A model generated the notes under the pieces. It was not told where the DNA came from and searched no databases. It worked only from the letters and a program-made list of their open reading frames with translations. A program made the position numbers and the translations under genes. 64,000 nt of DNA from Antitrichia curtipendula. Taxonomy: Eukaryota; Streptophyta; Bryopsida; Hypnales; Leucodontaceae. The stretch lies in the NCBI GenBank assembly GCA_951230915.1, contig OX579634.1, forward strand, positions 14,410,725-14,474,724. Direction: 5' to 3'. Positions 33,453-44,784 of this stretch are shown here, one piece after another. Position 1 is the first letter of the stretch, and every line of letters begins with the position of its first letter.

Positions 33453-34727
33453 ATGGACGGCGCCACGCCCGTGGCGAAAATTTTCCCCGACCCCGTGCAA
33501 CTCCTGGCCAATGTCTCCTCGCAGCAGCTGGGGCAGTACGGCGGGGTGAACCCCTCCATCGAAGCTTCTTCCACGTTCGCCATCATGGACACCCAGACGC
33601 TGAACAAGATGTTCGCGGGCGAGCTTGGCCACGAGGACGGAATCTACACGTACAGTCGCCACTTCAATCCGACTGTTGTCGGTTTGGGTCGCAAGATGGC
33701 CGCGATGGAGGACACGGAAGCCGCTTACTGCACCGCCGGCGGCATGTCCGCCATAACTGCCGTCGTGCTCCAGCTCTGTTCCAGCGGCGACCACATCGTG
33801 GCGTCGAGTAATCTCTACGGGGGGACACAAGCCCTTCTCACGCATTTCTTGCCGCGCACTTCCAACATCCGGACGACGTTCGTGGACATGGAAGACATGG
33901 AAGCCGTCACCGCGGCCGTCCGTCCGAATTCCAAGATTCTCTACTTCGAGTCGATCTCTAATCCACGTCTAGCCGTCGCGAACATCCCCGCACTTTCGAA
34001 TTTAGCGCACAGCAAGGGACTCACCGCCGTCGTGGACAACACGTTTGCGCCGCTAATGCTCTCGCCCGCGCGTTTGGGCGCGGACGTGGTCGTGCACAGC
34101 TTGTCGAAGTACATTAGCGGCGCGGGGGACATCATCGCTGGCGCCGTGTGCGGCACCGCGGATTTCATCAGCGCCATGATGGACTTCCACCACGGCGCGC
34201 TCATGCTCCTGGGCCCGGCCATGGATCCCCACGTCGCCTCCCAAATCGGGCTGCGCATCCCGCACTTGGCCATCCGGATGAAAGAGCATGGTGCGCGCGC
34301 GCTTTTGTTTGCGAAGCGGTTGAAGAAGCTGGGGTTGAAGGCCATCTACCCGGGACTGGAGGATCATCCCCAGTTCACGCTCATGACGAAGCTTCTTAAC
34401 GAGGGGTACGGCTACGGAGGCACGATGTGCTTGGATTTGGACACCAAGGAGATAGCGCAAGAGTTCATGCGGTACTCGCAAAACGTGACCCACTTCGGGT
34501 GGATGGCGGTGAGCTTGGGTTGTCACGACTCGCTCATGTCGTGCTCAGCATCCAGCACGAGCTCGGGATTGTCAGAGGAGGAGAAAAAGGTGTCGAGAAT
34601 CTCACCCGGGCTGGTGAGGATGTCCATTGGGTTCACGGGCACCACGGAGCAGCGGTGGGCGCAGCTGCTGGAGGCGCTCGTCACGCTCAAATTGGTGAAT
34701 CCGAATTCCGATGCCACTAGGCGCTAG
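33453..34727 (+). CDS. MGL: Methionine gamma-lyase (PLP enzyme)
   Basis: Cytosolic enzyme that splits methionine into methanethiol, 2-oxobutyrate and ammonia, feeding isoleucine synthesis and methionine turnover. Counting from the ATG at 33453 it has 424 aa. Cys/Met metabolism PLP-enzyme motifs: GVNPSIEASSTF, YSRHFNPT, AAYCTAGGMSAI, NLYGGT (Tyr122), VVDNTFAP (Asp195), the PLP lysine Lys219 in VVHSLSKYISGAGDIIAG, and the C-terminal SPGLVRMSIGFTG (Arg389). Glycine replaces the bacterial active-site cysteine after the tyrosine, as in plant MGLs. The gene is one exon and far richer in G and C than its flanks. The frame is open a further 26 codons upstream (from GTG at 33375) with residues that look like the plant N-terminal extension, so an unseen 5' exon may supply the true start; GCCATGG at 33450-33456 is a good initiation context. 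Confidence 0.93.
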   Translation: MDGATPVAKIFPDPVQLLANVSSQQLGQYGGVNPSIEASSTFAIMDTQTLNKMFAGELGHEDGIYTYSRHFNPTVVGLGRKMAAMEDTEAAYCTAGGMSAITAVVLQLCSSGDHIVASSNLYGGTQALLTHFLPRTSNIRTTFVDMEDMEAVTAAVRPNSKILYFESISNPRLAVANIPALSNLAHSKGLTAVVDNTFAPLMLSPARLGADVVVHSLSKYISGAGDIIAGAVCGTADFISAMMDFHHGALMLLGPAMDPHVASQIGLRIPHLAIRMKEHGARALLFAKRLKKLGLKAIYPGLEDHPQFTLMTKLLNEGYGYGGTMCLDLDTKEIAQEFMRYSQNVTHFGWMAVSLGCHDSLMSCSASSTSSGLSEEEKKVSRISPGLVRMSIGFTGTTEQRWAQLLEALVTLKLVNPNSDATRR

Positions 34728-35478
34728 CTGTGTGAGCACCGTTACGGAATCCATGAATTTGTAAGGTAATCCTCGATCAAGATCAATCATCTCACGACCA
34801 AGTCTCTAAGTCGATTCACTACCATAGTCTTTGTTGATGTGATTCATGGAGTAGCTAGAGACTTCGCCAGCCTTCTCGAAATGGTCTCGAAATGGTCGCC
34901 CACCTCTACCCAGATTGTGAGTTCATTCGACGTAGCTTGTCACTCCAACTCTTTCATCCCTTTCCACTAATGCATTAGAAGAAAGCATTTCGGATCTGGT
35001 CACGACTGCAATGCATTCGAAGAAATCGTTAGCGGTTGGGTCCCCGGGTTCTATGCAATTCCCAAAGTTACGTCAATTCTATTTATCGCAATGGTGGACA
35101 TGAGTCATGAGGTTTGGCACTTGTCAAGGTGGGAGTTTTGAAACCTAAATTAGTGGCAGTCCTAGTTCTTAGAGTTTATGAAGCTGACTGTCCCAATTTT
35201 GTCGTTTTGAATTTTGTCGAACGTTTTAAATCCCGCCGACATAACGGAATTGACCTTCCACCCAAGTTGATCAATATGCAATAGTGAAATCAATCCAGGA
35301 ACTACGAGTCTTTGCGGTCAAATGACTGATCTTTCTTCGAGCAAACGTGGAAACTCTAAAGTCTTAATTCAAGGTGATTGATGAAGAGAATTTTATAATG
35401 CGTTTGGGGACCTCCAGTTGTAAATTGTGTGCACTTACTGGCGTTCAATTAATATTGGTGTCATAGAGGTAAGTTAGT
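34728..35478. other. 3' flank and spacer after the methionine gamma-lyase gene
   Basis: Composition drops back to AT-rich. Probably 3' untranslated region at first; nothing else recognised. Confidence 0.4.
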
Positions 35479-35701
35479 ACACTAAAATTGGTAAATAGTG
35501 TTGGCTACACTAATTGTCAACAATAACACTAATTGTGATTTGCAAGGTTAGTGTTAGAACATTATTTACCCATTCTAACACTATTTTAGCTCTATAGAAA
35601 AAAAATTGACGGCAGGAGGCGAAAATTAGAGTTTCCCAAGGAAGGGCCAGAGTTTTATGGCGGGAGTTAAGTGCCCCTACACTATTTACCAATTTTAGTG
35701 T
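35479..35701. mobile_element. 223-bp element with 23-bp perfect inverted ends
   Basis: The left end 35479-35501 (ACACTAAAATTGGTAAATAG plus TGT) is the exact reverse complement of 35679-35701. The interior contains partial further pairing (GGTTAGTGTTAGAA, TCTAACACTA). Non-coding. MITE-like or hairpin-forming; class unknown. Confidence 0.65.
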
Positions 35702-35831
35702 AGTGGCAAGGGTGGTTTTGAGCTCCTACCGTTGTATGACTCTTGAGATAATGGGGATATAAGTCGCATGAATCCATGTGATTTTCAAGTTGTCAATTTA
35801 ATTTCTCATGCATGAATCAACACAAGAAAAG

Positions 35832-35834
<3 letters not shown>

Positions 35835-35868
<34 letters not shown>
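35835..35868. repeat. (AT)n microsatellite
   Basis: 17 uninterrupted AT units. Confidence 0.95.
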
Positions 35869-35871
<3 letters not shown>

Positions 35872-36018
35872 GAGCAGTGGATTAGGAGAGAAAGGAAAAC
35901 CAGCTCTCAACTTCTTATGCTTATGTCAATAAAATTGTAAGAGCATTCAACTCTGCTGTAAATTCTATTATCTATTCCAAATTACACGAGCATGCTGGCT
36001 ATTACACTTATTGAAGCT

Positions 36019-36133
36019 ATGTTTGCACTTGGTGTTAGAGGTGTTGTATGGAATGTGAATCCGGTCCAAAAATAGGTATAAATTCGTTCCTAACATCCTC
36101 ACTAACAACACCTCTAACACCAAGTGCAAACAT
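36019..36133. repeat. Perfect 29-bp inverted repeat with 57-bp loop
   Basis: 36019-36047 (starting ATGTTTGCACTTGGTGTTAG) is the exact reverse complement of 36105-36133. It is compact enough to be a tiny MITE or, if transcribed, a hairpin RNA precursor. No other copy was seen in the window. Confidence 0.7.
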
Positions 36134-37185
36134 ACCCTAAGTTACTAGTCTTGATGTGGAGTGATCAATGAAGTGAATGCAACAATGTTTTGCAAGTGGA
36201 TGACCTCACTGATGTTCACGAGCTTTGGTGTCGCTCATCACCTACACCCAACCCAAGAAGATTAGACATTGGTAAAACAATTGGTTGAAGGGGCACTTCA
36301 CATTATTGCCAAAGGTTGAGAGGTCTTGATTTCCACCAATAAGATTGCAAAAAAACTAAAATTTGGCAATCTTGATTAGTAGAAATTGACGGTCTCTCGA
36401 CCCTAACACTCAACAATTGGCATGACCTAATTTGTAATGTTTGACAATGTGACAATCTAAACATCCAAAGACATTAATGTTTGTCAATGATTAGTTTGAG
36501 ATTTCAATGCATTGTTTTGGTTTGAGTTGGAAGTGGATTGATGATACTTAAGTTTGAAGAAAAGGATCTTGTCTTGGTTGAAAGTAAGAGAAAATTGCTC
36601 ATTGTGATTTTTTTCAATCTTGTTCAAAGCAATCAAATTTTTTGTTACATTTCATCACGGACCTTGCCTTAGGAATTGTCATTAGTTCCTAGATAGATAT
36701 TGATATGTGACATCAAATTTATCTTTGAAAGAAGACAATATTGAGAGTAGCCTTTGCTACCTATGCTTCTAAAAGGGGTGCATAACCAAATTGTGAATTT
36801 CAACATATTGTTCATTTTTTATGACATTTGGACCAAATTGATTTTGTACATATAATTAATAGAATGGAGCCTATTTCAATGCAATGGCACTAAAAAGGCT
36901 TTTAAAAATTAAAGTATAGGATTTTGTAGAGAAGTTGTTTGGATGTCATTAGAATTTAGCAAGGCTAAATGAATTTAGAAAAGGAACAAAAAAGGGACAA
37001 TTTGCAATTATCATGAAACAATCTAAAATAAAACCCATTGCAACCACCACCACAACAAAAATGATTCTTCAAGTTGCATAATGTCATTGAATAAAGGTTT
37101 GGATGTCATTAGGATTTTGCAAGAATGAATGGAAAATTGTGAAGGATGAAAAGATGACACAATATACATTTAATATAAATGATAC
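36134..37185. other. AT-rich intergenic region, nothing recognised
   Basis: The phrase TTGGATGTCATTAGRATTTW occurs twice (36938, 37091), a hint of old local duplication. No gene. Confidence 0.45.
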
Positions 37186-38090
37186 TAGTGTGCCTTGTGC
37201 CTTTGCCACAACCAAAATAAAAATAAAAATAAAATTTTAGTATATTAATTCATAAAAACCTTTGAGGTTTGATATCTTTTCTTACATGAAATAAAATGTC
37301 ATGAAACAAAGCTTGTGCACGAAGGTTTTTTTTTTCATTTTTAATGAAGTGCCAAAATGGCAATATAAAATGTTATAATGGTGGTTCAAATTTCAGCAAT
37401 CATCCAAATATTGGATAGAAAATATCACATTTGCACATATCACATGTCCCTAATTCTATTTTCATCCACAATTTGGCAGTTTCATCCACGTTTTGTTTTT
37501 TTAATTCAAAGTTTTTTGGCCAAAAACTTCACAATTTTGTCATTTTTTAGCCAATTTATTTTTTTCTAGTGCAATCTAGCACTAGAAAGCCAAAAAAAAA
37601 GCCTTGTTGTGCACCCCTAATGAAGAACTAGTGTGCCTTGTGCCATTGCCACAGTCAAAATAAAAATAAAAGTAAATTTTCGTACGTAGTATAATTTATG
37701 ATCCAAAAATAACTCAAAAAAACATAACTTTTCCACCCTAGGTTAGAATGCCACAAAACAAAGCCCGTGCACCCCTCTTCACTGAGGACTTTTTGACAAT
37801 ACCAAAAACGCAATGGGGAATGCATGGTCTAGGAAATCTCAATGTAACAAAAAAAATAAAGAAACAAAAAACAAAAAAACTCATTTAAGGTATAGACCAA
37901 TTAGTGTGCCATGTGCTATTGCCACAATCAAAAGAAAGTAAAAATAAATTTCTAATTTTTTACTCATAAAAGCTTTGAAATTCAATATCTTTTTTGTCAT
38001 AGATTCAAAGGTCACAAAAACAAAGTTTGTGCACCCTTCCTTGCAAAGAGCTTTCTAACAATACCAAGCACGTGACCAAAGGACACTCGG
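37186..38090 (+). repeat. Diverged tandem repeat, three units
   Basis: Three successive stretches each begin near CTAGTGTGCCTTGTGCC / ATTGCCACAATCAAAA, run through AAAATAAA text, and contain CACAAAACAAAGCCCGTGCACCC-like and TTGACAATACCAA-like blocks. Unit starts are near 37186, 37626 and 37900, so units differ in length by indels. Non-coding. Confidence 0.6.
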
Positions 38091-38117
38091 TCTAAGAAAA
38101 CAAATAAAATAAATCAT

Positions 38118-39023
38118 TTAATCCCTAAAGTCCCATTGTCCCCTCAGGGGACAAAATGGATTTTGGGCAAGCTCCTACAGTCTCAATAATTTTTGTGATT
38201 TTCTGAATTTTTTTGTGAAGATAGAAAATCACATTATCTTTCCGAAAATGTAATTTTTATTTCAGTCAGTGCTTGGGAGCAAGCGTTATGGCACAAAACC
38301 CCCAAATTTTAGTTTGGCGGGTAGAAAAAAATCCTCAAAAAATCTTTCAATTATAAATTTAAAAAAATTGTTTCATATAGATTTTGTTTTTATTTACATG
38401 GGAAGCTTTTATTCATTCCATTTGGATTTGTTATGCAAAAATTATGGTCAATCTTATTTTTCAGGCAATTAGAGCATCTTTTTGAAAAAATAACTTGTAG
38501 AATTCATTTTTGAACTCAATTTTAACAATTCTAAAATTAAAAAAATTTCACAAGGTCAAGATTTCTTGCTAGAACAATCTCACCGTTGAGATTAGTTTAT
38601 TTCAATTCTATCTTAGAGCTATTAATGATTTAATTTTTCCTTCAATCTTGAATCTACTTCTACTTAACAAATTTTTAATGAGTAAAAACTAAGTGTTTCT
38701 TTTTTAAAAAAAAATTCTATATTCTCAACTCAATTCTTCATCATATAAAATTAGAAATTCAAAAGGTTAAAAGTCAAAAAATGTAGTTGAGCAAGGTGCA
38801 GAAAAATAGATTCCTTCACTTTAAATGAAAATATCTTGCAATCTATACGGTCAAAATTTCTGAGATTTCTTCCACACATTCTTACACTAGTCTAGTAGAA
38901 GATCCTATGGTTAAATATGCAAAAAAATACATCAAACTTTTCTTTTTGCTCTTTGCTCTAGAAATGACAGTTTTGAGTGGGTTTTTTTTTATGGAAAAAT
39001 GGCCTTGGGACTATACGGGTTAA
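38118..39023 (+). mobile_element. TTAA-ended element, family A copy 4
   Basis: 906 bp, TTAATCCCTAAAGTCCC at the left and GGGACTATACGGGTTAA at the right. Interior blocks AGTGCTTGGGAGCAAGCGTT, TTAGAGCTATTAATGATTTA and AGAAATGACAGTTTTGAGTG place it with copies 3 and 5. Confidence 0.7.
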
Positions 39024-39254
39024 GGTATGGATATTTTTTTGCTCTTTCTGTAAAGGAAAATAATGTTTTTTAAAAAGTGAATTTATTCACTGCATTGTCG
39101 TAAAAATGGGACTAGCTTAAGGTATGCCCTAGGCTCAGACAAAGAAAACTTAACTTACATGTTGAAGCAACAAAGAAATTTGGTGAATATTAGGTAAAGT
39201 TTGAACACCTACAATAAAAGCATCAAAATAAGAATTTGAGCACGGGTTCTATCA

Positions 39255-40086
39255 TTAACCCCTAACTGCCCAATTGACCATGTATGGTCAATCTGAAATT
39301 TCAGACTCATTTTGGTGTGGGCAGTTAAATTCATTTGATCTTTTCAAAAAAATTATGGGTAGTGTGAAGGTTTATTTAACTATTGGAAGCTTTCATTTTC
39401 TTACTAAAAAAACTAAATATTCGATTTTTGAGAGGTCCTCAAATACATAAGTGTACCATTAGTGAAGAGCAAAGCTTGCCAATTTTCCTTCATTTCCCGA
39501 CTTTGAGCAAAGTTTGCCAATTGCACTTGATTTGAGATCTAAAAAATTGTACATATCCATTTACTTTAAAAAATGATCCCATTGGAAAAAGTAATTTGTT
39601 TTCATGATTTTCACTACTGAAAAATTAAACATGCAAGTGTTGATTTGGAGTTATTTGCGATTTTTATTTATCAAAATAAATTGCATTTCAACAATTGCAA
39701 GGGGAATTGTGCAATGAATTTGATAGCTCTTTATTTGAACTTAAGGTTTTGGAATTGCTTTTCAATTTGTGTGCTAATACAAATTTTACTTGTTTGTGTC
39801 ACCTCCAATCCCCAATAACTCTTATATGCAAATTTCTCAAACATTGTGGAGAGGGGCAACATACAAAAATAGGATAATTACACTTCTCTCAGTGTTATAA
39901 TCTCACAATTCCTATGCAATTTCACACTCAAAATTGGAATACATTCCATTAAGCAAGCTCTTTAACATTTATACGATAAGATTTTGAAAAGAAAAAACAA
40001 TTTACTTCATTGGACATAACTATAAGCCTATGCTTTTTTTTCATAGGAAAAACACATTTCAAAAAGCTTGGGCATATAGGGGTTAA
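39255..40086 (+). mobile_element. TTAA-ended element, family K copy 1
   Basis: 832 bp. The left end TTAACCCCTAACTGCCCAA pairs with the right end TTGGGCATATAGGGGTTAA. The interior differs from family A, but the first 9 bp of the ends are the same. No transposase; the ORF at 39695-39877 is not recognisable. Confidence 0.65.
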
Positions 40087-40432
40087 CCCATAACTACGTT
40101 ACTAAACAATTATGGTTGATTCAAAATTTCAATACATTTGTATGTGGGCAATTAAATTTCTTTAACCATTTTGAATTTTTTTATGAGCAATATTAAAGGT
40201 TAATTATTGAAAGCTTTTATATTTAACGATAGAAAGTAAATCTTTTTTTTTTGAGAGGTTCTCAAAGGCATATATGTACCATTAGCCGAAGAGTAAAAGC
40301 TTGCCAATTGTACTTGATTTCTTGGATTTGAGTAAAGCTTTCTAATTTTATTTGTCTTTATCCATTTGTTTTGAGAATGGTCCCATTGGAAGGAGTATAG
40401 TGTTTTTATGTTTTTTACCATTGAAAATTTAA
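40083..40432 (+). mobile_element. Family K element, copy 2, truncated
   Basis: Starts TTAACCCATAACTACG using the same TTAA that ends copy 1, and follows the copy 1 interior (TGGGCAATTAAATT, GAGAGGTTCTCAAA, GTACCATTAG, AATGGTCCCATTGG). It stops at 40429-40432, where another TTAATTCCTAAATGCCC begins. Confidence 0.6.
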
Positions 40433-40750
40433 TTCCTAAATGCCCAAATCCCTTTTTAAGCTTCTTGAAATTTGCTCTAAATTAAACCCAAAGCCAAAGT
40501 TTTAATAAGATTTATTTAAAAAAATTTGAATTGCACTATATAAATTCAAACTAGACATGTTAAAGATCACATGGAAAAGAAAACAAAAAAATATTACTTA
40601 TAGATTGAATGATTATAATGTTTGGTGATGAGGGTATTGAATTTCCATTCATTAACTTGATTTCGAATGTTTGGAACGGTTTGTTTTTATAGAATTTGGA
40701 ATATTTCATGACCTTCAACAAGGTTTGAAATATTTCATGATCTTTAGTAG

Positions 40751-41442
40751 TAAGGTGGGTACACCTAAAACCGCCACAAATTGGGCTGTGGATAAATTGT
40801 AGGCTAATTAGTAAATACTGAATACAAGATAGCAAAGCAATATGTAGAAGAGGAAGTATTGCACAATCAATTTTCAGATTTTGACAAAAATGAGACAACA
40901 ATAGGGGGACAAAGTTTTGACAGTAGGGTTCATAAAACCGCTTATAGGTTGCATTGAAAGAGAACGTTCACATTCAAAAGCCCCCCCCCCTCCCTCAATG
41001 GTGTTAGAAATAACAGACACAAAGGTGTAATAGTGTTGTTCATATTTATTAAATAAAACATTGCATGCTTGTAAACCCATGACTCTATGTTCTCATGTTC
41101 TGTGCGTCATATGAATTAACAAGAGGATTTAATAACATCTGTGACACGTGCTTGAAATAACACGAAGATTGAGGATTTAATAACACGAGGGTTTAATAGC
41201 ACAAGCATATTTTTTTGACATCTGACAAGTCTTTACTGGAATCAATTATTGAATCCATGTGCTATTAAATCCTTGTGTTCTCTGAGTTAAGAAGCCAGTC
41301 ACATGCCTCAAAATGGCCAATGTTGCTTTTAAGAACTACGAAAGACAAGGAGGTGCAATTTTCAGATTATACTGACATCATTTTGGGGCTTAAAGTAGAT
41401 TGCGGTTTAAGGCACGGCGCGATTTGGGGGGTACCCACCTTA
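40751..41442 (+). mobile_element. TA-flanked element, family F copy 2
   Basis: The left end TAAGGTGGGTACACCTAAAA pairs with the right end TTTGGGGGGTACCCACCTTA. The interior holds a run of ten C at 40981-40990. It resembles 56374-56651 at the ends only. Non-coding. Confidence 0.55.
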
Positions 41443-42119
41443 TTCACAGCTTTACTTGGATGCTTGGGACTTTACCAGTACTCTCGGCTTCGACTTCATG
41501 GGTTTTTGTAGGATTAAAATTATTTTCATTGATATTCTCTACACTAATCAATTATGTCACGTTATAATTTCTGAAAGTTTCATTAGATGTCATATATTAG
41601 ATGTCATATGTAATTATATTTTGAATTATTTTTTAACAAATCTGACCCTAGCATAGGGTAATGTGTGTTTTATACTGAAAAATGAATTGCTGTTCTACGG
41701 TAGTGCAACAAAAGTTTTAAAAACCAATCAGTCTAAATATGTGCAGGGTCCACAATACGGGTCATCCTACCTAACTACGAAGAAAGAACCAAACTATCAA
41801 ACCAAAGTCTCTCCCCCATTTGAAAGGTTCCCAATTCCCTCCTTCGCAGACAGACCTTTGGCATTGGCCTGTGGCGTCAAGCACAAGGTTAGCTTGTTTC
41901 CCCCGTCGCTCCGTTCCGAAGTGCTGCATCCCGTCTCTTCTTTCGTTTCTATTTTGATTCACAGACCTCACACAGATTTCTGCGTATTTTTTGGAAGGTG
42001 ATCATTTACTCATTCCAAGCGATGCTTACCGAAAGTGGCTATGGCGCCGACTTGGACTTGCGGAAGAAATCTAATTAAAGAGCGCACCAGCTTGTGATTA
42101 AGGTCGTGATCGCTTTGTC
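41443..42119 (+). promoter_or_regulatory. Upstream region of RAD1
   Basis: From about 41800 the sequence becomes pyrimidine-rich and less AT-rich (CTTTCTTTCG-like, CCCCGTCGCTCC), typical of a promoter and 5' leader. No clear TATA box was picked out. Confidence 0.35.
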
Positions 42120-44784
42120 ATGGATGCTGCGGACTCCTGGGACGTGCGCTGCTTGGTCGACAATGTGCAAGGCATGGTGGACGCCTTGACCTGCTTGCGC
42201 TGGAAGAAGCAGCAGGTCTGTTCTTTCTTTCTTGCGCGTTTTTGGGCCATTTTGCGACTCTTTCTTTGTTCTGTTTGATGTTTCTAGGTTTTTGGGGGGG
42301 GATTGGAAATTTGAATTGTAGTGAATCCTTGTGATTCAGTTTGAGCGGGAAATCTCAAGTACGAGTTTAGAGAGAAGTGCGCTTACTTTGAATTGAGGTT
42401 CCGGATTAGCAGACAATTTTAGGCACGGAAGTTGTTCTCGCAATGAAAGGTTGCTGTTGCCAAAATTTACAGTAACTGTTCAGGACAAGTGAGCGACTGA
42501 TTGAGTCATAAGTATTGAGAATCCTCGTAGGCATGCTGCGGGTGTTGTTTGATATGGCTTTTCGGTTCCATTTTCGTATGAAGTTTGAATTGTTCCCTAT
42601 ATCGTCTGGAGCATGTACTCGTTGCGTCCATGTCTCTTTCTTCTTTAAGATATTAATTGGGATTTGTGTATATTTGTCGCTCTTCTAGTCTGGTTCCAGC
42701 TTCTAGGTATGTATAATTAAGTGCTACATGTGTGTAGGATGCTATCTGCGAGCTGTCGGACCATGGATTGGTGATTACGGTGGAAGAGCGAGGGTGCCTG
42801 CAGGCGCGGGTATACTTCCGAAAGGAGGTAAGAAAGTCTCTACTATTTCTGCATCGCATGTTCGCAACCTTCGAAATTTTCCTTTTTCTTTTTTCAGAGC
42901 AAACACCTTGAGCAGAAGGTATGTGTATTTTATTTTTCCAATTTTTTACGCGTTCTTAGCTTCAGATATGTCGAAAACCTCGGCATTTGCAATTCTCCAG
43001 GATTATTTGTACTTTTATAATTTTCTTATGAGTCTAGTAATGTTCTACTCATATGCGTTTCAGATTAGTATTTCTTTGGTTCATTAGTAGTCCTGATCAG
43101 CAGGTTGACGATGAAATCGTAGTCGTGAATGGACGGTATCTAATTATCAGCGGGTTATGGCAGCTGTTCCGAGAGTATGTTTATCAGGCGGAAATAAGAC
43201 CAAAATTTGGAGTCAGTTTGGGCCTCTTGATCGATTCGCTCAATACTTTCACTTCCTCCTCTGGTACCACTGCCCTTGAGCTATGCTATCCGGGTCCTGA
43301 TATGCAGATGATACTCAAGTAAGATATCAGTTAAATTTGTTCGAGTTGTTTGTTTCTTGGATATGTCGCTGCATTGTATTCTTCCCAAGGCTCAGCTGGG
43401 TTTTTTTTTACATTACTACAATTCATGCTGAATTTTTGCCTGCTTGCAATGTCAAGAATACAATTTATAGGTCATACCACTTACTAAGATGGTTGCATTC
43501 TGCAGGCTGGTAGACGCAAATGATTCGTGCATGTATGCAGAAATTCGTACACGTATTCCAGACGTCATCCCTCTTGACTACGTCATTGAAGACGACGCAG
43601 GCATTCCAATCTCTTTTGCAGTAAAGGTATCTTTTCACGTGGCCATGTGGTGACTAAGTTCTTTGCAACTGAACAATTTGATGGTTAGTTTAAATCACAT
43701 GTGAGGAGCTCTTGTTAAAAGGAGGAGAAGTTGATCTGGCCAGTTGTTCATACTCTCTGAGTGCGATTTATTATCCTATGCTTTGCTTGTCATAATGATT
43801 GATTATGGCCAGTGTGATAGACAAATAAATCAGCTTCATATTCACCTCTAATTCTCGCCTCAGGCATTGTACATTATTGCTTGCAGTCCGCAGCATTAAA
43901 GGAGGCACTAGATGATCTGGAGTGGCCGGGTTCTAGTATTGAAATCGCAGTCTCTCCAGTACCTCCTATGGTCACCTTCAGGGGTGAGGGTCATGGAGAT
44001 TTACAGGTATGTGGTGGAGATACTCTGTCAATTAACAACATTAAACCTAGCTGTGCCTCCTATTTGAAAAAAAGTGTATAGAGCATCGAATTTGATATGC
44101 CTCTTCCGGTTATGTTGTTTAAGCTCTAATTTTGGTTTAAGCGTAGGAGAATGCTACGGGATTTGAAAGCGGTTAAGGTTGTTATTTGCTTTGAAGGTAG
44201 TCTGCTGGTTTTGAAATTGGATGTTCATTTTTTCTTGAGAAGTTGCAAGAATTCCCATTATGCTAGGTTGGTTGGTTCTGCTGAACACACGGCTCGATGA
44301 ATCATTTCGTCTCTTAAATTTGGGTGGTAACTTGCAGATTGAGTTCCCTTATGACAGGCAACGAGATCTTTTCATAGCTTTCAATTGTAATCGTGAAATA
44401 TCGCACAGGTCTTTCTAATACCCAAACCTTGTTTCGAACAGTCCCCGCTATTGACTGATTAATTTACTCACTTAAATTTGCACAACAGTTTAATAATATG
44501 AGGTGCGTATTTGCATACTGCTTTGTAATGGTTCTGGCTTGTGTAGGTACAAGTACAAGTTCCTGAAAGCGACAACCTCTCAAATTCCAGGCAGCATATT
44601 GAGAGATAATCGTGGCAGCAAGTTGACTTTCAGTTCTAATGGCCTTCTCAAAGTGCAACATCTCATCTCTGTGAAACCGACACTTGCTCCCCACCAACAC
44701 TATTATGACCCTTCACAAGCCCAGGCCCGAGTTTCCTATATCGAATTCTATGTCCTTCCTGAGGCAGAAGCTGATGACCCATGA
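42120..44784 (+). CDS. RAD1: Checkpoint clamp protein RAD1 (9-1-1 complex)
   Basis: Subunit of the RAD9-RAD1-HUS1 ring, a PCNA-like clamp loaded at DNA damage to activate ATR signalling and aid repair. Exons: 42120-42215, 42738-42827, 43164-43318, 43506-43626, 43887-44006, 44338-44408, 44547-44784. All junctions are GT-AG and in phase, giving 296 aa, normal for RAD1. Recognisable family segments are DAICELSDHGLVITVEE, LFREYVYQ, FGVSLGLLIDSLNTF, LELCYPGPDMQMIL, DYVIEDDAGIPISFAVK, LKEALDDLEWPGSSI, FPYDRQRDLFIAFNC and YKYKFLKATTSQIP, followed by RVSYIEFYVLPE at the end. The start is the first ATG in frame and gives the family's usual N-terminus. Nothing is missing. No operon-like relation with neighbours. 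Confidence 0.95.

Noticed and set aside
33432..33845. Minus-strand ORFs over the methionine gamma-lyase gene (also 33941-34345 and 34053-34526)
   Set aside because: Shadow frames of a GC-rich coding exon; the plus frame carries all enzyme motifs.
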